Assembly: GCF_019393635.1 (NCBI RefSeq)
Contig: NC_057863.1
Coordinates: 640,050,306 to 640,114,305, forward strand
Length of the DNA: 64,000 nt
Direction of reading: 5' to 3'
Source: Dromiciops gliroides
Lineage: Eukaryota > Chordata > Mammalia > Microbiotheria > Microbiotheriidae
Shown here: positions 62,722 through 64,000 of the stretch, piece by piece
Numbering within the stretch: position 1 is the first letter of the stretch
How the letters are laid out: the number at the start of each line of letters is the position of its first letter
Made by a program: the position numbers and the translations under genes
The notes under the pieces: generated by a model
What the model was told of the DNA's origin: nothing
Databases searched by the model: none
The model's input: the letters and a program-made list of their open reading frames with translations, nothing else

Positions 62722-64000
62722 TTCTCTCACCCCTCTGTCTCTGTCTCTAATCTCTCTATGTCTTCATCTCTCTGTATAATTTATTTCGGTTTGTTTTTCT
62801 AGCTCACTTTCTCTGTATTTGTTTTTCTTGGTCTCATCTCTCTGTGTCCCCGTCTCTTCTATCTCTGTTTATCTCTGTTTGTCTCTCTTATCTTATCACC
62901 TCCCACGGGTTCATCTTTTTGTACCTGACTCCCACCCATCCCTCATCCCCTCCCAAGCTCCAGTCACTTATCACGTGTCTGGAGGATGTCACCAGGATGT
63001 CCTGTAGGCATCTCAAAATCAGCATCTCCAAAGCAGAACCCAGCCTCTGCCTTAAACTTGTTCCTCCTCCAGATTTTACTGCTAATTTGAACCCAGCATC
63101 ATTTTTTTAGTCATCCACATTCATAACCTTGGAATTACCTTTTTTTTTTTTGTTTTTTGTGGGTTTTTTTGGCAGGGCAATGGGGGGTTAAGTGACTTGC
63201 CCAGGGTCACACAGCTAGTAATTGTCAAGTGTCTGAGGCCGGATTTGAACTCAGGTACTCCTGAATCCAGGGCCGGTGCTTATCCACTGCGCCACCTAGC
63301 CACCCCCGATTGTTTTGTTTTGTTTGTTTGTTTGTTTTTTGGGGGTTTTTTTTGAGAGGCAATGGGGGTTAAGTGACTTGCCCAGGGTCACACAGCTAGT
63401 AAGTGTTAAGTGTCTGAGGCTGGCTTTGAACTCAGGTCCTCCTGAATCCAGGGCCAGTGCTTCATCCACTGCACCACCTAGCTGCCCCTGGAATTACCTT
63501 TGATGCCTCATTCTCCTCTACCCTCCTCTTCCCTATATCCAATCAGCTGCAAGGACTGCTTGGCTTTGCCTCTATAATGCTTCTCATCCATGTCCCCTTC
63601 TCTTCAATCACACAGTCACCCCTCTAATTCAGCTTCTCATCCGCCTCTGCTCAAGGACCTTCAATGGCTCCCTATCACCTCTAAGATAGAATATCCCATC
63701 TCAACCTGGCATTTTAGACCGTCTACAATCTAGTTCCTACCCACCTTTCCCATCTTCTTTCACATTACTTCCCTCTATACAATTTAATTCCATCTAAGCC
63801 AGACCCACAAATACAACACAACTCCTGAAAGACACATTGCTCAAAACATTCTCCACACTTGGAATGTTTTCTCCTTATCTTTGCTTCTCAGATTCCTTGT
63901 CTCTCTTTAAGACTCAACTTGAATCCTTCCTCCTCCCTGAAGCCTTCTCTGCCCACATCCCGTGTTGTTAGTGTTCACTCTCTCCTCAAAAGTCATTGAT
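62025..64000 (+). mobile_element. L2-type LINE, interrupted, running off the right edge
   Basis: L2 ORF2 and 3' text in order: ggttctatcctgggccctct (62492), ccaggatgtcctgtaggcat (62991), ctcaaggaccttcaatggct (63650). Interrupted by (CT)n at 62669-62720 and the SINE pair 63142-63488. No intact frame. Confidence 0.75.
63142..63488 (-). repeat. Head-to-tail pair of A-tailed SINEs sharing one target duplication
   Basis: Two reverse copies (63142-63306 and about 63308-63488). tggaattacctt occurs only at the outer borders (63131 and 63489), within the L2. Confidence 0.85.

Noticed and set aside
63142..63488. Regularly spaced near-identical segments that could suggest a CRISPR-like array or tRNA cluster
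   Set aside because: They are SINE copies with tRNA-like heads and target-site duplications; no intact cloverleaf tRNA and a vertebrate setting.

Overview
The window is mammalian nuclear DNA, almost certainly from a marsupial. It has intron-rich genes with vertebrate splice signals, CpG-island promoters and MIR/L2 debris. It also carries about 17 copies of a tRNA-like SINE (head gggcagctaggtggcgcag, A-rich tail) that I associate with marsupial genomes (WSINE1/Mar1-like; the exact subfamily and species cannot be fixed by eye). Abundance of this SINE hints at an Australian marsupial lineage, but that is inference.

Four protein-coding genes are supported. (1) INTS11 (+), last six coding exons 1252-3448, poly(A) signal at 3781. 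(2) An intronless-coding rhodopsin-family GPCR (-), 5299-4220, not recognised as any named receptor. (3) PUSL1 (-), complete, eight exons from ATG 21359 to stop 6146 (310 codons), promoter in a CpG island. (4) ACAP3 (+), first nine coding exons 26812-58536 (BAR-domain part); the rest lies beyond the right edge. The order and relative orientation INTS11 / PUSL1 / ACAP3 match human 1p36.33 as I know it, where PUSL1 and INTS11 are direct tail-to-tail neighbours. Here a GPCR gene is wedged between them.

Layout: 1-3.8 kb INTS11 3' end; 3.8-5.8 kb GPCR; 6.1-21.4 kb PUSL1 with repeat-filled introns; 21.4-26.8 kb head-to-head spacer between PUSL1 and ACAP3 (CpG islands at both ends, microsatellites and SINEs between); 26.9-44.0 kb ACAP3 intron 1 (17 kb, with GA/CA microsatellites, a diverged minisatellite at 38.5-39.2 kb and a CRE/E-box-bearing stretch); 44.0-58.5 kb ACAP3 exons 2-9; 58.5-64 kb ACAP3 intron 9, mostly LINE, SINE and tetranucleotide repeats.

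The genes do not form a pathway. INTS11 is the Integrator endonuclease, PUSL1 a TruA-type pseudouridine synthase, ACAP3 an ARF GTPase-activating protein. The most unusual item is the GPCR: a full-length seven-helix frame that keeps structural residues (TM4 Trp, TM5-7 prolines, disulfide cysteines) but has lost the Asn of TM1, the Asp of TM2, the Arg of the DRY box and both Asn and Tyr of NPxxY. ACAP3 exons 2 and 3 carry four apparent one-base deletions, most likely consensus errors. Two exons (PUSL1 exon 2 and ACAP3 exon 7) have 3' splice sites directly abutting CT microsatellites over 300 nt long.
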